This document shows positions 22,919-35,460 of a stretch of DNA of 64,000 nt, piece after piece. The notes under the pieces were generated by a model that worked only from the letters and a program-made list of their open reading frames with translations, ran no database searches and was not told where the DNA came from. Made by a program: the position numbers and the translations under genes. The stretch spans positions 63,093,001-63,157,000 of the forward strand of contig CM018688.1 of the NCBI GenBank assembly GCA_009363875.1. Direction: 5' to 3'. Every line of letters begins with the position of its first letter. Position 1 is the first letter of the stretch. Origin of the DNA: Mikania micrantha. Lineage: Eukaryota > Streptophyta > Magnoliopsida > Asterales > Asteraceae.

Positions 22919-23684
22919 GTGAGTTCACGACCCCCTTTTCTCTTAACAGTTTACAAACTCAAATCGGGGAGAGAATTACATGCAACTGCTTTTGACAAAC
23001 ATTTTAGACAAACACTTTTGACATACAATTCGTAACGAACGCTTTGACGAACACACAAGATAAACAACTTTGACAAACTCTATTGACAAACGCTTCTATC
23101 AAACCTTTTAGACAAAAGCTTTTGACAAACGCTTTGGACAAACACATTTGATAAACGCTTTTGACAAACATTGGGTACAAACATTTAACAAACATTGTCG
23201 ACCAACATCTGGGTCAACAGACTGAGCAAACATTGCTGACCAATTTCTGGGTCAAACAATTTGGGCAAATTATTTGTACGAACATATTATGATTGTTGGT
23301 TTATTGGGAACAAACATTTAAGTGTTGTATATCGTAGTAAAGTCCTCGCAAAGTCATGCCGTTAATGTGTATACAACGAGTTGAGTTTTGAATGGATCCG
23401 TTTGGGTGTGACGAACCCCGAGTGGCACAATACTGACTGGAGGTCGGGACACGTGAAATCTCAGCCATTGCCATTGTTTGTACGATAGACATGGTGGAGG
23501 CAAGATCTAACAAGTCTAGTTCGGTAGTGACGCAACTAACACTTGGAGCCTAGGGCTCGGAACTAACATATAATAAACAGCAAGTCATACAGAAAACTGA
23601 TTTTCTTTACTTTACTTTGATATAAACATGTGAACTCACCAACTTTATGTTGATCTGTTTAGTATGTACTTCTCTGGTACTCAG
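22919..23684 (+). other. Predicted leader intron in the F LTR
   Basis: Donor actcag/gtgagttc at 22919 and acceptor cttctctggtactcag ending at 23684, with ttgatctg upstream as branch-point candidate. Length 766 bp. Bases 23310-23580 are well conserved with 38590-38850 of G, also inside its predicted intron. Confidence 0.5.
22985..23240 (+). repeat. Short-period minisatellite (GACAAACGCTTTT-like, about 13-18 bp)
   Basis: Roughly 15 variable copies of a word like ttgacaaacgcttt, with interspersed degenerate units. It is absent from the otherwise similar LTR of G, so it is a recent local expansion. It lies within the predicted intron of F. Confidence 0.75.
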
Positions 23685-23977
23685 CACGCTTAAGGTAATA
23701 GGATTGCACTTAAGGAACCTCAGGAAGAGTCAAGCATGCATTGAGAATGATTTTGAATATTAGTCTGTTAGTTTATGCGGCGCATAAACATTTTAACATT
23801 TTGTTCTAGCTTCCGCAACAATTCTTAGTTCCACTGTAAAACTATTTTGGATATTTTAAGCAATGTCCATGTATTTTCAAACTTATATAGAGTCGTTCTA
23901 TATGACCAAGAGCTGTGATTCTGGCTACGTCACACACAGTGGTCTGACATCACACGTGGGATTTTGGGGGTGTGACA

Positions 23978-25506
23978 GAAGCTAACATCGGTCGCTCACA
24001 ACAACAGAACGACACAAATCTTTGATTTCAATGTTTTATTAGTTGTTTGTAACTTTTTTTTTTTGTTTTATTCGTTGTTTGTAACTTTTTTTTTTGTAAA
24101 CTTTTAAGAATATTTAATGAATTTATGTTTGTTTTAATGTTAGTTATTTTTAAATATATCACGACTTTTAATACAAAAAACAATTCAAATTAACAAAATT
24201 TTTTGTTCGTACAAACGTATAAGGCAAAACGGTCAATGGGCTTTTAATTAAAAAAATTGGAACCATTTCTTAAACAAAAACCGGTTTTGGCCACCTTTAT
24301 ATTAACATGCAATGATAAATCATTTTACTAACTTATTTCCAAAAAAAGAATATCATTGAATTCAATCTATATTTTATGAAAATTTCACGTTAAAATAACT
24401 CAACAAAATATTTAAAATGTATCGTTTTGTGTTTGACAATATTTGCACATATTTTGAGATTGTTTTGTTAGTTAAAAATGTTTTTGGAAAGAAATTTGAT
24501 TCTTTTTAAAACATATGTTACATACATATGATTAGGATAAAACATCTTTCTATGAGAATTGTTTGGGTTTAAAAGTATGTAAATAGTAAATAAAAACTAA
24601 ATTGTTAAAAGTAGAAAAAGAAAAGAAAAAGAATATGGGTAACCGCCCGGGGTCGAACTAGGGAAGACATCCAAGCTTGCACCAACGCGCACGCTCACGC
24701 GCACAAACAAGTCGCACTGGCCTTCTGGTTAGTTTATCCGCCACCCAAAAAATCCAAATCTTATGTTTTCTGGTTTCCCCAAATCAAATCAAATCTCAAG
24801 AAAACCCGATAAACGCTTGTTTCAATCTTTGACAAATTCGTTCTACAACGAATTTGATTGTTAAAACAATCATGGGGATTTTTTTTTGTGGTTGAAAAAC
24901 AATTAGATTGATGTTTAAAACACTTACAATGATTTGTTGATTTGGTAGTTTTGATCAAGAACCAGAGAGAGGATTCTTCAAGCTTTGTTGGCCAAATACG
25001 CGACAATGAATGTTCGTGAGTGGTTTTAGGTTGCACAGACCAAATCGATCGATTGATTTGAGTTTTTGTACATTCTAATTTTGAATTCAAGTTTTAAGTA
25101 GACCGGAACGACTAAGCATTAATGGGTTGTTATTGGCCATAATTATTGATTTGCAATCAATCACGCGGTTAAGAACTTCCACAAATAAGTTTTATCGATT
25201 TGTAACCACATGATATCATCAGTGGGCAATTCGGGTCGCCGGAAGAAAACATCATTGGGCTATTGGCAAAAGTGGCCCTTCCAATTTTCGGTTAATAAGT
25301 TTAGTTTAGCTTTCAACAATATCAGTCCCTAATTATTTTAGAAAAGAATTTGTAAGATTTTGTAAAATTTATATAATTTAAAAAAAAATAAAACAATTGT
25401 ATAAATAAAGTACTTGTGTATTTCAGATTTTTTATATAATTTCTTTAATTTTGTTATTTTGTATAAAACTTATTTTTATTATAATCTACCCTTAAAACTT
25501 TAAAGT
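23978..25506. other. AT-rich stretch without a recognisable gene
   Basis: This is flank of F and target of the copia insertion (target site aaagt at 25502-25506). It has two near-repeats of a T-run followed by gttttattcgttgtttgtaac around 24030-24095. A frame of 109 codons is open on the minus strand (25090 to 24761) but resembles nothing I know and is rich in low-information residues. A SINE-like piece sits at 24612-24760. The rest may be unique host DNA or very old repeat. Confidence 0.5.
24612..24760 (-). repeat. Possible tRNA-derived SINE remnant
   Basis: On the minus strand there is an A-box-like ggccagtgcg (about 24714-24724), a B-box-like agttcgacc (about 24651-24659) about 60 bp downstream, and then a pyrimidine tail ttctttttcttttcttttt (about 24614-24632). 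Order and spacing suit a Pol III promoter of a tRNA-derived SINE. I see no target duplication and the A box is weak. Confidence 0.3.
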
Positions 25507-25681
25507 TGTTATAAAAGTAGAAGAAACATGAGAGAAAACTCCAACTATATTCATACAATATGATACATTATATAGTGATACAACGAGAAACTGTAAAGTC
25601 ACGTAATTCAAACATAATGTGTGAGAAGACGAATGGTTGGTAGTAATTATGTCTGTGATTAATACTACTTAATACATAACA
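25507..25681 (-). repeat. Copia 3' LTR (175 bp)
   Basis: Starts tgttataaaagtag and ends aatacataaca (plus-strand view), so it has inverted termini TGTTAT/ATAACA. It differs from the 30813-30987 copy only in cgtaattc versus cgtaactc. Confidence 0.95.
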
Positions 25682-27599
25682 CTCCCCCTCAGACATATTA
25701 CTGTTTACCATACACTTATTAATATCATGCTTCAGGATGTATTAATTCGATACTTCAGGATCGATTAAATAACTGATATCTCTAGATCAGTTATGTTGCC
25801 TCATTAAAACCTTACTAAGAAAACCCAATGGGACAAAACTTAGTCAAGGAAAAAGAGTACAACGTGTATAATGCTCTCCCTCAATTTAGTAAATGCCTTT
25901 TAATCTATGAAGATTAACTCGATCTTCTATTATATTTTCTTGAAGCTGCTTCTGGGTAAAAACTTTGTAAATAGATCAGCTAGATTTTTACTTGATATGA
26001 TCTAGCAAACATCGACTACATTATCCTTTTGTAAACTTAAGGAATTTGGTAAAATATACATGGTTATGTCACCCTTGATATAACGTGCTTTAATATGAGC
26101 TATGCTAGCAATATTGTGTTTATAAATAATTGTAGGGCTCTTCTTAATCTCTTCCAAGTCACATGCTTCTTCTATATTTGATTAATCATCGATCTCAATA
26201 GCACACATTTTCAACTAACATTATATAGTTCTATAATGTTAGCATAATTTGATGAAATTGTTGTAAGTTTTTGCATTGTCGATCTCCAAGATATTGTTGT
26301 CCCACCATATGTGAATACATAACCTCTTTGAGGCTTTCTTTGTGTTGGGTCCAGACTATATCTCGCTAACTCGTGCACCGCAAATGCAATATCAAGTATC
26401 GTAAAGATATTAATTGAACCCTTAATATGAAATATGATGTTGTCTTATCAAAAAAACCTTTGCTAAGAAAACCTAGTGTAATAAAACACAGCCAATGTAG
26501 TTCACATTTTCTCCCCCTGAGATATATTATTGTTTATTTTACACAATTAATAACATACTTCAAGATGTTGTTAAACTTGTAATTATGGATCTGTAATATA
26601 AACTAATACTGCTGGATCAGTTATGTTGTCTTGTAACCTTAGTCATCAATCACAATTAGGAATGGTACTTCCAGACCAATTACATTTTCACCCTCTTTTT
26701 GGGGCAGTAAGGATCCATTGATATGTCTAACGATCGAAAAACTATAGATGTGTTTTGCAAATAAACTTTGTCCATATAAAAACGAGTTAACATATTTTAG
26801 ATATAGTTTGATTGATGGACATATATATACACAATTATGTATATACCTGAAATGCAGATCAAGTAATTTCAACTTGTGTCATTTCTTTCAAAAAATTCTC
26901 TCTAAAGGCTTCTACAGAGTCTTAAATTATTTACAGATTCGAGATACCAATTCTAATGCTTCAAGCATTTTTAGGGATTTCATGTATATGTCACTTTAAA
27001 TGCCCCCTACAAAATATTTATGACAACCTCTTTATATTTTATCTGAGGTATATCTGAGATTGTGAGGCTAGGAATAATCATGGGATTATCACATCTGCAA
27101 CAGGGGAATATATTTACTCATAATCAACTACTGGGATTTGAGAAATAAAAAAAAAACCCTTTGTGTTGCAATTCATTCCTTACATTGCGCACTCTAACTC
27201 TTTATGTTTCTTTTTAATCTAAAGACACCCATTTGTAAACTACTGGTTTGACGTCTATGGGTGTTCGAACTACAGGTTCGAAAACGTTTAGCTTTTCAAG
27301 TGAATCTAACTCTGCCTTCAAGGCGATTTGCAATTTATGTCAATCATTGATATATATATATATATATATGCACTCTTCTAGAGTTTTACCTACGTAATCT
27401 TTTTCACTGATTACATTCTTTGATATAGCATATGAAAATATTTCATTAACACGTATTTCATTGAGGTTTAAAATTGTACCATTTTATACAATATTGAGAT
27501 CTCATATATGTTTAGTACCGAGTTTCTTCTGGAACTCCATTATCCTCTTCTGGGGTTTTATTAATCTCTTCAAGATTTATAATGATAACCTCTATATCT

Positions 27600-27860
27600 T
27601 TTAGGATTTTACCGATAACCTCTTCTAGAGTAATGTTAATCTCTTCTGGGATTTTTACTAATAGCATCTTCTAGAGTTACGTTAATCTCTTCTAGGATTT
27701 TACCGACAACAAATTCTCGAATAATGTTAATCTCTTCTGGGATTTTGTCGATCAACCTCTACTAGAGTTTCGTTAATCTCTTCTGGGATTTTATCAATCA
27801 ACTTCTCCTAGGGTCTTATTATTCACCACTTCAGGAGTTTTATCAATAACCTCTTCTTGA
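27600..27860 (-). repeat. 45-bp minisatellite in the copia integrase-RT linker
   Basis: Four to five units beginning gttaatctcttctgggattt with a 45-46-bp period, matching 15 codons. In sense one unit reads as an acidic repeat with EEIN. It sits upstream (in sense) of the RT start, in the variable linker of copia polyproteins. An AT microsatellite lies nearby at 27353-27369. Confidence 0.7.
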
Positions 27861-30055
27861 GTTTTGCATGCTTTCTTTGTAGGGTAATCTTTTTATGATT
27901 ACATTAATTTGAACAAATGAATTTGATACGAGTATTTGTGACTTTGTCACTTTGTTTGTGTTTGTGCATGCATTTAGTAATTCATTTGTTATTCTTTGTA
28001 AATATATTGGATTTGTGATTTTCATCGGCCACTTCGAGCGTCGATATTTGATAGTGATGATACATTCTATTATTTTCATGTTTTACCAGTCTTTCATTAT
28101 TCATTCTCCCCCTAAACACTGAGAATATATTGTGTTTGAAATTTGTCTCATTTTGGCATGGTAGTATTTGTACATTAACCGCATAACCAAATATACTTAC
28201 ATGTGAGACACAATTTGTTCTCTTCTAGAGATTAGTTACAATGGGGAGTATTTATGAGTTGTCATTTGTTTGTTTGATCAGCTCAACGATACATAAAATG
28301 GCATACTCTTGGGTCGAAGATAGTAATTTCACTATCATAAGGAGCGGTCTAACAATTAATTGTAACCGTTTATTAATGATTCAACTAAATCATTGCATGT
28401 GTGAACACAAGCTATCTACCAGATGTTCAACATTTATCTAAATAGACATATAATAGTTGTTAAAAGACGGATTCATTTTTACTATGAATGTATCTCACTA
28501 TATTTCACATTGGGTCCAACATAATTATCTTGATAAAGAGTGCCATTTAAAAAAAACACTTATTTGATGTTAGGAAAGATGCTACATTTAAGTAGCTGAA
28601 AAACTTGCATGCATCCACATGAAAATGCAACTTTTGAGACCATAAAATATTTGCATGGTCTGTGGAGAAGATGTTCACATACATCCATTGAAATCTTTTT
28701 AAAAACAATAGAGAGTTGTTTATAAAAGATTGTTTTCTAAAGGCTTAGATTGATATGCCATAGAGAAAACACTTCACATGATAAATCTATTAGAAAAAAA
28801 TTCTCATTAATAAGAGGGGGTGCTCATTGAAGCTTTTAGATCCTCATTATCCTCGTGTTTTATTTCAAAAAAAAACCCCTTTGGTGGTCTTTCTGTGCTA
28901 TATTGGCTGGTAGCATTGAGTTGTTTGTCATGCCTATGACTTCAACCTTAGGACCAAAACCATTTTATTCTTGATCCATGTTGTATGACAACAAAAATAA
29001 CCATGTGGAATGGTTAGTAATGGTTAGGCGCACTTGATGATGTTTTAAATAGGAGTTTTTATATATTGTAGTCGCAAATTGTCTTACAATGTTGCAATCT
29101 AAAACTCATGACTTACGATTTAAGTATACACTTAGAGGAAATTGATGTCTTATCAAAGTTTGGCTTTTCCATGCTATTAGATGTCAAACTAGAATGTTGG
29201 CATTTAGATCTAAAGTTGTGCCTTCGTATAACTTTGGAAGGACTTAAAGTTTTCAACAATGTTTTATTATTCATTGTGAAATACAATTTACTTTACAAAC
29301 ATATCATAACGTCCTTTGAACCTATCTCCTTCCCTTAACAAGTCTAACTGTATCTCTAAACTCCTAATGGCAAAAATAATGACTTCATTATGTTGTTCAT
29401 CATCTATCCATTTAGTTAAGTACATAGTATATATATATATATAAAGATAGAGAACATTAACTGTAATATAGCCTAGTAATCGTTACTTAATAGATAAGGG
29501 TTTCCATTGACAAAATGAAACATATTTACTAAACACATTAAAAGTCCTTTATGTTACCAACATTGAAAAATAATAATTGAAGGTAACTGTCCTAATTTAA
29601 ACTAATTGAAGGTAACTTCTACATAGTCCATAAGAATAATTACCATGCAATATTGCAAGCCATGTTTCACTTGTTACACGATCGTGTAAATCAACCGCAA
29701 GGAACGTGTGCACTCTCTATTTAATTTGTTAGGTTAATAGTTATCATAATTGTGACTTTTTGATTTCCAATAGTTTCACACCACAACCGAATCGGTCCTA
29801 TAAGATAAACCACCATAAATGGGCCACATATATTTGTTTATGCTAAAAACCACTATTTGTTTAATTATTTGCTTAGTTGATCTTGAACTTATGAATATCA
29901 ATGATCAAAAAAAAAAATTAAAAATACTAGAGCTCAAATATATCAATTGTTATAACATAAAAATAGTGATACACAAAAAAAAATTTAAACGAAATAAGTT
30001 TGAGTTTGATGTATTATACAAAAATTATAGGCTTCTGGCCTACCTTCAAACTTGT

Positions 30056-30057
<2 letters not shown>

Positions 30058-30090
<33 letters not shown>
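30058..30090. repeat. AT dinucleotide microsatellite
   Basis: About 16 uninterrupted AT units inside the copia internal region. A shorter run occurs at 29428-29442. Confidence 0.9.
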
Positions 30091-30092
<2 letters not shown>

Positions 30093-30812
30093 CAATGTGT
30101 TTTTTTTTCTTTCAGGCAAACATATATTTATGTTACAAAACTTTTGATTTGATTTGATCTAATCATTTATATTTTACTTTAACCCTTTAATATAAACAAG
30201 TTATGTAATTTCATAAATATCATTCTAGTTTATCTTTAAATACACCAACGATTTTTCGTAAAAAAAACTTGATAATTTGTTCATATCTGTTTTAAAGTTT
30301 TTCTTTCTAGCAAATGAATTCTCATTTAAACTGGACTATAAAACGAAATGAAATTATTGTGGGACATCATGCATATACAACTTTTTCAAGAACTGAAACA
30401 GAAATAATGCAATATCAAAGAGAGAATCAACCGGCAGAGATGAGATCGCAACGGTCGGTCTAAAGGCCAAATCGGTTCATTGTGTTTGATAAAAATTATG
30501 ATCTTTGACATTTATATCAAATAGAACGTAATCAAAACTTTATTGTAAAGAATAGTGATCAGATTTGTACCTTTGAGAATTGTTGGATGGCCATGAGAAC
30601 ATATATGGTAGACAAGAAGTTGAACCACATGTGCTTTAAGGAGCAATAAAATATATAACCGTGAAGAAAAACTTGAATCATTCGTTCCATTATGATGGTG
30701 TTTTGACCAAAAGCAACAATAGTCTTTGAAGGAAACAATGGTGGTTGTCAAACACTATGGCGGCTGGTAGCAACAAATTGAGAAATCAAGAGAGTCGATC
30801 GTGCTGATAACG

Positions 30813-30987
30813 TGTTATAAAAGTAGAAGAAACATGAGAGAAAACTCCAACTATATTCATACAATATGATACATTATATAGTGATACAACGAGAAACTGT
30901 AAAGTCACGTAACTCAAACATAATGTGTGAGAAGACGAATGGTTGGTAGTAATTATGTCTGTGATTAATACTACTTAATACATAACA
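30813..30987 (-). repeat. Copia 5' LTR (175 bp)
   Basis: Partner of 25507-25681 with one difference. In sense the bases after the LTR read cgttatcagcacgatcg, a plausible primer-site region; I do not assign the tRNA. Confidence 0.95.
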
Positions 30988-30992
30988 AAAGT

Positions 30993-31808
30993 TAACTATT
31001 ATTGTTTTTATAAAAGTTATAGAATCATATTTTCAATATTATTGGAGTCAAAATGTTTTCTGTTTTATTTATAAGTTCGATAATTGCAAAGTTTTATAAG
31101 TTTGAAATATACGCTAAAAGATTTGTGGTTATGGAAAATAGTTGAGATAGTCTCATACTGATTAGATAAATGTATAATTTCCATTTAAATTTGGAACAAA
31201 TTGGAGGAAGGTTATAATCATCCCTACTTTTGAGAATTTCATCTCGAAATGTGAAAGAGGTTGCAGGGATTAGATGTGGATATTTCGTTTTTATTTGGTG
31301 CTCGTGTTACCAAGTGAATTCATTCATGCTGAGACTCCCAACAAACTTTGACAATTGGATTAGGCTTTACTTAAGTTTTTTTGACATGTCAGTCCATGAT
31401 TTCCATAGGTTTCTTCACATTCCAAGTTCGGATGGTCTGCATGTAAACAAACAAGTTAGGATAGGGTTTCTAAGGCCAAGGTCGAACTAGTCTATCACTA
31501 ACAAGGTCAGATGCCATTCTTTGTGATGAAGATCAAATGAATGTATGGTATCCTAATTCGAATGGATTCTAAAGCAAAAGATCAGATGACTTGTTACAAC
31601 ATAAGGTTGGATAGGGTTGACAACATTTTTATAAATTGTTATTTTATTTTATAAATTTACACTCTTAAACTCATTATATTTTTCTTTTTAATTCAAATAT
31701 AGTGTCGTGATTTTTTTTAAACCTTTGTGACTACAATAAGGTAAAAAAATATGTCAGCTAATATAATATTACAAAGATGTATATAGTAGACACATCTATT
31801 GTTAATGA
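30993..31808. other. Flanking sequence without a recognisable gene
   Basis: It continues the sequence interrupted by the copia element. An 86-codon plus-strand frame (31230-31490) shows no domain I recognise. No repeat of note. Confidence 0.4.
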
Positions 31809-32563
31809 TGTGTCGGTTTATATATAGAAATAATGGTTCAACACTATCGAGTAATAAATCAAGCAACCTAAACCGAACTGCACACTACAGGCAATTGTAC
31901 ATGACGTATGAAGTATAGCTAAGGAAATTCCGGACATCGAACCTAAGGACACATAATCGATTAGTAAACCTTAACTGGAAACCTACCAAAACAAGAAACT
32001 TACTAATTTTAGAAACGGAATTAGTTTTACGAAAATGAGTTTATGCAATTAAAGAAATCAAGAAACCTTAAATGAATCAACTCAACACACCAAGAAAAAC
32101 TATAAATCATATATGAATGAAATTCTACCCAAACTAAGAATCTTAAAGGAATCTAACAACTATCGGGAATGTCTGACCGAATGATACCGGATCTAGTGAT
32201 ACAACCTACTTAGGAAGTTAAAGAATGCTAGATCTCATGTTCAGACTCTCTAACACTTAAGAATGTCCTAATGGTTGTGTAAAGCTCGCCGGGATGTAAT
32301 AATGGATCACCGAGTCAGTCTCTCCAACGGGCAATGCTTAAGAATTATATGGTTAAATAACTAGGTTAGTCTTAACAACCACAATGTACCAAAGCACAAC
32401 TGAATCAATCTTATTAAGATTAACTACAAATCAGAAATACATGGCATAAACAATCAACAAGTAATCCAATGATTATGTGAATTACCTGAAAACCCTATTT
32501 AAACCACAATATACCGAAACCTTATTACTTGATTCGCCTTTAAGATGGTTATCCCACTAATTA
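31809..32563 (-). repeat. Tat/Athila-type LTR fragment (sense 3' part)
   Basis: Matches 33515 to about 34275 over its length, starting tgtgtcggtttatata. Sequence left of 31809 carries no primer site, so this is the outer end of a 3' LTR. The right side is cut at 32564 by an F-type LTR start. Confidence 0.8.
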
Positions 32564-33478
32564 TGTGACACATCGCAAAATCCAGATCAGCAATTCCTTT
32601 AATTTAAAAATATTTCATATTATTAGAGCATACGTGACACAAGAATTGGTTTAATTTAGTGTGACACGTGGCACGATAGTGTAAACACAAACAATCGCAC
32701 TGTAATTCGATGAATTACTGGAAATGCACACACGTGTCTTGAACTCATGAACGTTGGTAAATTATCGAACAAAGAAAACAAGCGAACAAAATAGAATGAT
32801 GTGTGAACACAAAGCAACGAAAAACCATGACGTTCGTCGAGAAACAACAAACGATAACAAAAAAATGGATGAAAAACGAATCAAATAAATAAAAATACGC
32901 CATTGGGCCAGCCTAGGTCCCATCGCGGTACGTGATAGGCTCGACGAATTCCTTCGCAGTACGCGAAGGATGGGAGGGAAATTTGAATTTCTCCGGAAAG
33001 CTTCGTGGTACGACACACCTGATCAACTTCTACCTTGGCGATATGCGGCGTGTCTCGGTGGTACACCCGTCTATTTTGCCCTTGAAAGTAAGCCAGGATC
33101 CTCGGGAAACTCCCTTGGCATCACACGAAGACCCTAGAAGCCTAAAACATTATAAATATCAACCCCTTTCTTCCTAGATCATTTCTTTTGCTACTACACT
33201 AGAACCCATACCAAACCTCCGGCCAAAAACCCTTGTTACACTCACCATCAACCTTCGGGAGTTAGAAGAAGTTTTGCTTGCATTCCCTTGAAGTTACAAG
33301 CCTTGTAGATTGAAGATAGTATTGGAGGAGCTTGTTCTTACCACCACCAACTGAGTTGGTCGACCTCAGTCACCTCCAAGAGCTTATCAGTACCAATCCA
33401 GCCTTCAAAGGTAGCTTTTAGTGGTTAAACTCTCATCTAAAAAGGAAAGCTAGGTCTAAACCTAAGGTGAATCTAAGG
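32564..33478 (+). repeat. LTR fragment H, F/G family
   Basis: Begins tgtgacacatcgcaaaatcc and follows the F LTR order: tttagtgtgacacgtggcac, acacacgtgtc, gaacgttggt, diverged GCGGTACGC words, then a TATA-like cattataaatatc near 33150. It ends before the splice donor expected from F and G, where the Tat primer-site region begins. The right boundary is approximate. Confidence 0.7.
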
Positions 33479-33487
33479 ACTATCGTG

Positions 33488-33505
33488 TCGCCAGCAACGG
33501 CTCCA
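33488..33505 (-). other. Primer binding site of Tat/Athila-type element
   Basis: In sense tggagccgttgctggcga lies 9 bases after the LTR end at 33515. It fits the TGGCGCCGTTGCCGGGGA-type site of Tat/Athila elements at 15 of 18 positions. Confidence 0.75.
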
Positions 33506-33514
33506 AAAACTTGT

Positions 33515-35460
33515 TGTGTCGGTTTATATATGGAAATAATGGTTCAACACTATCGAGTAATAAATCGAAATAACGTAAACTTAACTACAAACTACAGGAA
33601 AGTGTACCTAACGTATGAAGTATAGCTAAGGAAAGTCCGGATATCGAACCTAAGGATACGTAATCGGCTAATAAACCCCAACTGTAAATTAAACGAAATG
33701 AGAAACTTACTAAATTTAGAAAACAGAATTAGTTTTACTGAAAATGACAATAAACAATTAAAGAAATTAAGAAACCAAAATAAATCAACTCAACACAGCA
33801 AGAACTAGAAAACCAAATATAAAGGAGATTCAACCTAGACTAGGAATCTTAAAGGAATCTAAACAGATATCGGGAATGCTTGATTGAATGACACCAGATA
33901 TAACGATACAACCTAGTCAGGAACTTAAGGAATGCTAGATCTCATGTTCAGAAGATCCAACACTTAGAAAGATCCTACTGGTTGTGTGAAGCTTACCGGG
34001 GTGTAATGATGGATCACCGAGTCGGTCTCTCTAAACTGGCAATGCCTAAGACCTCTTCGGTTGAATAAATAGGTCAGTCTCAACAACCACGATGTACCAA
34101 AGCACAAGTGAATCAATCTAATTGATATTAATTATGAATTTGAAATACATGGCATCAACAACCAACAAATAGCACAATGATCATGCGAATTACTCGAAAA
34201 ACCCGTTTAAACCAAGATATCCCAGCACCTTATTACTTGATTAGTCTTTAAGATGGTTATCCCACTGATTATAATCTGATTATATGATGTTCTTATGATT
34301 TACTAGGATTAGTCAAATCACAATTAGGTTAAAAACAAGTTTTTATCCCAAAATCATGTGAAAATCGAGTTTTTGTCAAAACCGATTCAAACCTTATTCA
34401 CAAAATATTTTAAACGTACGATCAGATCATTCACAATAGTCTAAGAACAATTATAATCATTCACAATCAGATCCAAATCAAAATCAAAGATTCATTCAAT
34501 CAAACAAACCCGAAAAACCGATTTTTCATCCAAAATAATCCAATATCTAGGTAGAATTAAAGATCTAGCCAAAAATCATCATCCAAACATTCAATAGCAT
34601 GAAATCAAATCTAAACATGGTAGAAAGTTCGAGAACAACTGGAAAAGAACAACGGCGATGCATAAACAAACCCGAAAACGCGTTCTGAGCACTTGTATAC
34701 GTGATCTAAGCCTCCCCCGAGCGTCCGAATCGATCACAAAGCTCCAAAATCTTCGATTTTATGCTCTTCCGTTTTTTTTTGGCTGTCCTTGGGTGAACCA
34801 AACGCGACTTAGGGTTTTTAAGTGCTTAAATAGGTGAAAAATAGAAAAAGGGTTGCGGCTAGGTTCAAAAACCGCTTCAAATGGATCAAAAGGGGTTCAA
34901 AATGCTAGTCAAAGGGCCAGTCAACATGGGTCAAAGGGCCAAAATGGCCGGTCAACGCACTCGAAGGCCACTCGGGTCACAAGGCAGCCACCGGGTCACA
35001 CGCGGGTCAGCTGTGAAGGGGAATGAGGCACGCTTGGGTCTGGGCGCCGGGTCATGGGTCTGGGCGCGGATCCTGCATACTCTAGGTAGATTTTTAGGGC
35101 TAACGTGGCTCGTTGTGGTGCTGCCACGTGTCCTAGGCGTGTTTAGCTTCACCATAATTACAAAAACACCCCTGAACTACAAAAATCCAATTTTTAAGCC
35201 CCAAAACTTCCTAAAATGCCACTTTTTACCCCAGAAACTTCCTGAAATTATATTTTAAGCTTCCAACTTAATCAAAATTATTCGGGGCTTCGGTTTCTTC
35301 GTAATTACGAACTTTTATTATCGCAAAACCTACAAAAGTAACATTAAACATAAAAATAAGTAAAAATCATTAAAATCTAATAAAAACTAAATAAAAATAA
35401 AATAAAGTAAGATAAAATACTATAAAATAAATGCTAAAACGATGTGTATATTATGACACA
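33515..35460 (-). repeat. Complete Tat/Athila-type LTR (1946 bp)
   Basis: Termini tgtgtc...gacaca. On its sense 3' side is a primer site (33488-33505) and on its sense 5' side a polypurine-like stretch (aagtgtgtggatgtttga, complement of 35461-35478). It therefore has internal sequence on both sides, as in a tandem recombinant. A local cluster of gggtca and gggtct words lies at 34930-35060. The plus-strand 125-codon frame at 34881-35258 covers that cluster and is not a gene. Confidence 0.85.

Larger units (their letters stand above)
20823..23977 (+). repeat. 3' LTR of element F (3155 bp)
   Basis: Starts TGTGACACCCCG after the polypurine tract and ends ggggtgtgaca at 23977. It is a family distinct from Tek-A, C and D but shared with G (36374-39298) and H (32564 onward). 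U3 carries repeated GCGGTACGC words (21180-21310). An ACACGGTCAA-type array lies at about 22720-22760, followed by a predicted intron (22919-23684). No primer site follows 23977, consistent with a 3' LTR; the right flank is gaagc. Confidence 0.88.
25930..30775 (-). pseudogene. Decayed copia polyprotein (gag, integrase, RT, RNase H traces)
   Basis: Hand translation of the minus strand shows a gag-start-like segment near 30770 and the beginning of reverse transcriptase at about 27325-27245 (AELDSLEKLNVFEP, VKPVVYKWV). RNase H is readable at about 26300-26265 (ISWRSTMQKL) and 25990-25950 (NLADLFTKFLPRS). Order gag, integrase region, RT, RNase H is that of Ty1/copia. Many stops and frameshifts interrupt it; no frame exceeds about 115 codons. 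Integrase is expected at about 29500-28000 but I cannot read its motifs. Confidence 0.75.
25507..30987 (-). mobile_element. Ty1/copia element, complete ends, decayed coding region
   Basis: Two 175-bp LTRs (25507-25681 and 30813-30987) flank 5131 bp. The target duplication is perfect: aaagt at 25502-25506 and 30988-30992. The sense polypurine tract is gagggggagtg next to the left LTR, so the element is on the minus strand. The LTRs differ at one base, yet the internal region is full of stops. Full-length structure plus dead coding capacity suggests recent mobilisation in trans. Confidence 0.92.

Noticed and set aside
24761..25090. 109-codon minus-strand frame as a host gene
   Set aside because: No domain, no splice structure and a residue composition typical of translated AT-rich non-coding DNA.
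34881..35258. 125-codon plus-strand frame
   Set aside because: It lies antisense inside a Tat/Athila-type LTR over a gggtca-rich cluster, with no recognisable domain.
33515..35460. Assignment to Ogre specifically
   Set aside because: The primer site and the pre-LTR signature support the Tat/Athila group, but no coding domain is present to choose a lineage.
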